Source of the DNA: SIG440 sp045646865
GTDB lineage: Bacteria; Bacillota; Clostridia; Monoglobales; Monoglobaceae
Reading direction: 5' to 3'
NCBI GenBank assembly: GCA_045646865.1
Contig: JAZRLM010000010.1
Coordinates: 1-54,851 of the forward strand
DNA: 54,851 nucleotides
The notes below the pieces were generated by a model, which saw only the letters and a list, made by a program, of their open reading frames with translations, searched no databases and had not been told where the DNA came from. A program made the translations under genes and the position numbers. Each line of letters begins with the position of its first letter. Position 1 is the first letter of the stretch. Positions 49,901-54,851 of this stretch are shown here, in pieces.

Positions 49901-50655
49901 GCTATGCAGCGAAAGCACTTGGCTGGAAGGTTGCAACACCTGTTTTTGACGGTGCAAACGAAGATGATATTATGGATGCACTTGAACAGGCAGGCTACGA
50001 CCGCGACGGTAAAACCGTTCTTTACGACGGCCGTACCGGTGAACCCTTTGACAACCGTGTAACAGTAGGTTATATGCATATGCTTAAGCTTGCTCACTTG
50101 GTTGATGATAAGATTCACGCCCGTTCAACAGGTCCTTACTCACTTGTTACTCAGCAGCCTCTGGGCGGTAAAGCTCAGTTCGGTGGTCAGAGATTCGGTG
50201 AAATGGAAGTTTGGGCTCTTGAAGCTTACGGTGCAGCTTACACCCTTCAGGAAATTCTGACAGTTAAGTCGGATGACGTGGTAGGACGTGTTAAGACATA
50301 CGAAGCAATTGTCAAGGGCGAAAATATTCCAAAGCCCGGCGTTCCCGAATCATTTAAGGTTCTTATTAAAGAACTCCAGAGCTTGGCGCTTGACGTTAAG
50401 GTTCTTGACTCCGACGGCAACGAAGTAATCCTTAAGGAAAGTATCGACGATGACGGTGAGGATTTGCAGGTTAACATTGACAGAGCAGAAGATGCTCCCG
50501 AAATGTATCAGGCAGATGTCCCTGAAGAAGATTCTGACGACCTTCTGGACGACGAACTCTTCTATGAATTCGAAGATACTACCGACGATATGTCTGATGA
50601 TGCAGCTGATGAAGACGATTATCAGGACTTTGATTCAGATGACATCGAATTCTAA
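46918..50655 (+). CDS. rpoB: RNA polymerase beta subunit
   Basis: A 1245-residue core RNA polymerase subunit. The segments GSSQLSQFMDQINPLGELTH, GPGGLSRERAGVEVRDVH, RMCPIETPEGPNIGLINSL, KMAGRHGNKGVIS and GGKAQFGGQRFGEMEVWALE are all present and ordered. The residue at the position of E. coli Ser531 is Pro509 (codon CCA at 48442). The C-terminal 45 residues are strongly acidic (Asp/Glu-rich), longer than in Bacillus. Ribosome site GAGGTGAT before ATG. It starts its own transcript; rplJ/rplL do not precede it. rpoC follows after a 96-nt gap. Confidence 0.98.
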   Translation: MVHPVKLGRNTRMSYGKIREVIDMPNLIEIQKNSYDWFLNEGLKEVFHDVSPITDYTGNLILEFIDYRIDMNPKYDIEECKERDATYAAPLRVKVRLINKETGEVKEQEIFMGDFPIMTPSGTFIINGAERVIVSQLVRAPSVYFAEKYDKIGKKLFSSQVIPNRGAWLEYETDSNDLFHVKIDKMRKTPITVLIRALGVGTDAEITELFGEDERIMRTMEKDTTKTVEEGLLEIYRKLRPGEPPTVESAKSLITNLFFDPKRYDLARVGRYKFNKKLRMAARIIGQVSAENIVDQETGELIVSAGETITKEMAHALEVANINKVVIKVDDEHTTNVISNGMVDLHDFVEYNPRDYEINENVRYSVLKEIMDEFPDVNSDEFKNALRERRDELIPKHILVDDILASISYVGNLAAGLGSVDDIDHLGNRRLRSVGELLQNQFRIGLSRMERVVRERMSTQDLDVVTPQTLINIRPVTSAVKEFFGSSQLSQFMDQINPLGELTHKRRLPALGPGGLSRERAGVEVRDVHHSHYGRMCPIETPEGPNIGLINSLSGFAKVNEYGFIEAPYRKVDKENGRVTDDVEYITADTEEGFYIAQANEPLDENGKFIAKKVVTRYKDEFLEISAEPGKCQVDYMDVSPRQVTSIATAMIPFLENDDANRALMGSNMQRQAVPLLCPESPIIGTGMEFKTAKDSGVCILANRSGVVKKVSARQIEIATDDGDTDTYKLIKFMRSNQGMCINQRPIVVEGERVEAGDIIADGPSTKNGEIGLGRNILIGFMTWEGYNYEDAMLISEQLVKDDILTSIHIEEYEIESRDTKLGPEEITRDIPNVGEDALKDLDERGIIRIGAEVSSGDILVGKVTPKGETELSAEERLLRAIFGEKAREVRDTSLRVPHGEYGIIVDVKVFTRENSDELPPGVSQIVRCYIAQKRKISVGDKMAGRHGNKGVISRILPEEDMPFLPDGTPLQIVLNPLGVPSRMNIGQVLEVHLGYAAKALGWKVATPVFDGANEDDIMDALEQAGYDRDGKTVLYDGRTGEPFDNRVTVGYMHMLKLAHLVDDKIHARSTGPYSLVTQQPLGGKAQFGGQRFGEMEVWALEAYGAAYTLQEILTVKSDDVVGRVKTYEAIVKGENIPKPGVPESFKVLIKELQSLALDVKVLDSDGNEVILKESIDDDGEDLQVNIDRAEDAPEMYQADVPEEDSDDLLDDELFYEFEDTTDDMSDDAADEDDYQDFDSDDIEF

Positions 50656-50751
50656 TACAGGATTATTTCCTGACTATCTTGCCTCTGCCGCTCATAGCGG
50701 AGGTGCGGATGCTTGATTTATCATTGTGAGCAGAAAGTCGAGTGATATTGT

Positions 50752-54276
<3,525 letters not shown>

Positions 54277-54289
54277 AATACAAACTTAA

Positions 54290-54366
54290 AGGAGTTGGTA
54301 AAATCAACTCCTCAGACTGTCGAAGAACCCGACTTTGCATCAAGCAAAAATCGGGTTCTTCTTCGT
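54290..54366 (+). terminator. Double hairpin terminator after rpoC, possibly including an IS end
   Basis: AGGAGTTG/CAACTCCT (54290-54312) is followed by GAAGAACCCGA/TCGGGTTCTTC (54322-54361), then a T-rich run. The second hairpin begins at CAGACTGTCGAAGAACCC (54313), which may be the terminal inverted repeat of the adjacent insertion sequence rather than native rpoC sequence. Confidence 0.65.
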
Positions 54367-54371
54367 TTTTA

Positions 54372-54851
54372 TTATAAATACGATAAAATTAAATAATTTG
54401 GAAGGGGTATTATTAGCTTTCCATTTTGCAAGCTTTTTAAATTCATTGTTGCAAACTTAAGCCTTACCCAGTTTGTTACCTGTGCAAGCCCTGTATACGG
54501 AGTGTATCTCATTGCGTGCTTTTCTTTTGCATCTGCAAACACTCTCTCAATTTTCTCTTTTCGCAGTTTGTATAAATCAGCATATTCGGGTGTCTGCCGA
54601 ATATCCTCTGCAAGCTCTATGTAATCCGACCATATATGTTTAGTTACTATCTTTATACAATCCTTTGATTCTGTGCATAAATGTCTTGTGGGACAGTTTT
54701 TACATATTTCAGGATTGCTTTTGTATTCTCTGTAACCATCTCGGTTTGTTGTTCTGTAATCTAACACTTGATATTCAGGACAGATAATACAATCATAATA
54801 TTCGTCATATACATATTTCCACCATTCGTGACCACCTTTCTTTGTCATCGG
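54372..54851 (-). CDS. IS1182-family transposase, C-terminal part, running off the window
   Basis: About 159 residues of a DDE transposase C-terminus. YVYDEYYDCIICPEYQVLDY, TTNRDGYREYKSNPEICKNCP, KIERVFADAKEKHAMRYT and WVRLKFATMNLKSL are typical of IS1182-like (DDE_Tnp_1_6) transposases: a zinc-ribbon-like Cys set then the catalytic Glu segment. The frame continues without stop to base 54851, so the gene starts beyond the window; the ATG at 54848 is internal. It is the only mobile-element gene seen and sits directly after rpoC. Confidence 0.88.
   Translation of the reverse strand, partial: PMTKKGGHEWWKYVYDEYYDCIICPEYQVLDYRTTNRDGYREYKSNPEICKNCPTRHLCTESKDCIKIVTKHIWSDYIELAEDIRQTPEYADLYKLRKEKIERVFADAKEKHAMRYTPYTGLAQVTNWVRLKFATMNLKSLQNGKLIIPLPNYLILSYL

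Overview
The window reads as chromosome from a low-to-moderate GC, endospore-forming, strictly anaerobic member of the Clostridia; an Oscillospirales-like gut or rumen lineage is my guess, not a sequence-based placement. The grounds are the sporulation genes (sipL with a sigma-E-type promoter, spmA/spmB, ytvI, gpr with a sigma-G-like promoter, a bofC-like gene, spoVG), the oxygen-sensitive class III ribonucleotide reductase pair nrdD/nrdG, an A-type RNase P RNA, a T-box leader, strong AGGAGG-type ribosome sites and frequent TTG/GTG starts. It is almost entirely core genome; the only mobile DNA seen is a transposase fragment at the right edge.

Layout. 1-450: a minus-strand tRNA-Tyr/tRNA-Thr operon with its own promoter and terminator. 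449-3800: a phosphodiesterase, then a co-oriented cluster of three small uncharacterised proteins ending in the spore coat/cortex morphogenetic protein SipL. 3800-8500 (minus): WalJ-like MBL hydrolase, murA, yigZ, spmB/spmA, mscL. 8580-12810 (plus): typA/bipA, an archaeal-type phosphoglycerate mutase, ytvI. 12800-18900 (minus): a secreted stalk-domain protein with an internal duplication, a small membrane protein, rsmE, prmC, a DUF1385 membrane protein, gpr and a bofC-like gene. 19000-22430 (plus): class A PBP, exonuclease III, thioredoxin. 22544-25182 (minus): a T-box leader followed by one very large HTH-cupin-acyl-CoA synthetase fusion. 25262-30500: SH3-NlpC/P60 hydrolase, ComEC-like MBL protein, holA, a minus-strand Cu/Zn-SOD-like gene, and a secreted GHL10-SLH protein. 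30540-35200: tRNA-Thr(CGT), ppx, a split TSUP transporter, serC-serA, rnpB. 35230-38320: a candidate unannotated structured RNA on the minus strand, then nrdD-nrdG behind NrdR-like boxes. 38330-46400: spoVG (minus), murC (plus), then a minus-strand cell-envelope/translation block (ABC exporter, GT4-CsaB fusion, LCP ligase, yhbY, rsmA). 46650-54366: rpoB-rpoC, and finally a partial IS1182-type transposase.

How the genes fit together. Several loci converge on the cell envelope: MurA and MurC (cytoplasmic precursors), the PBP (polymerisation), LCP (wall-polymer attachment), CsaB (pyruvylation of the wall polymer that SLH domains bind) and the SLH-anchored GHL10 protein. A second theme is sporulation, spread over at least seven separate loci rather than one cluster.

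The two observations I would follow first are the T-box leader (best-fit specifier GUA, valine; bulge UGGU matching discriminator A) that controls an acyl-CoA synthetase fused to its own HTH-cupin sensor, and the compact minus-strand transcript between rnpB and nrdD that has a consensus promoter, two perfect or near-perfect 12-14 bp helices and an intrinsic terminator but no credible coding sequence.
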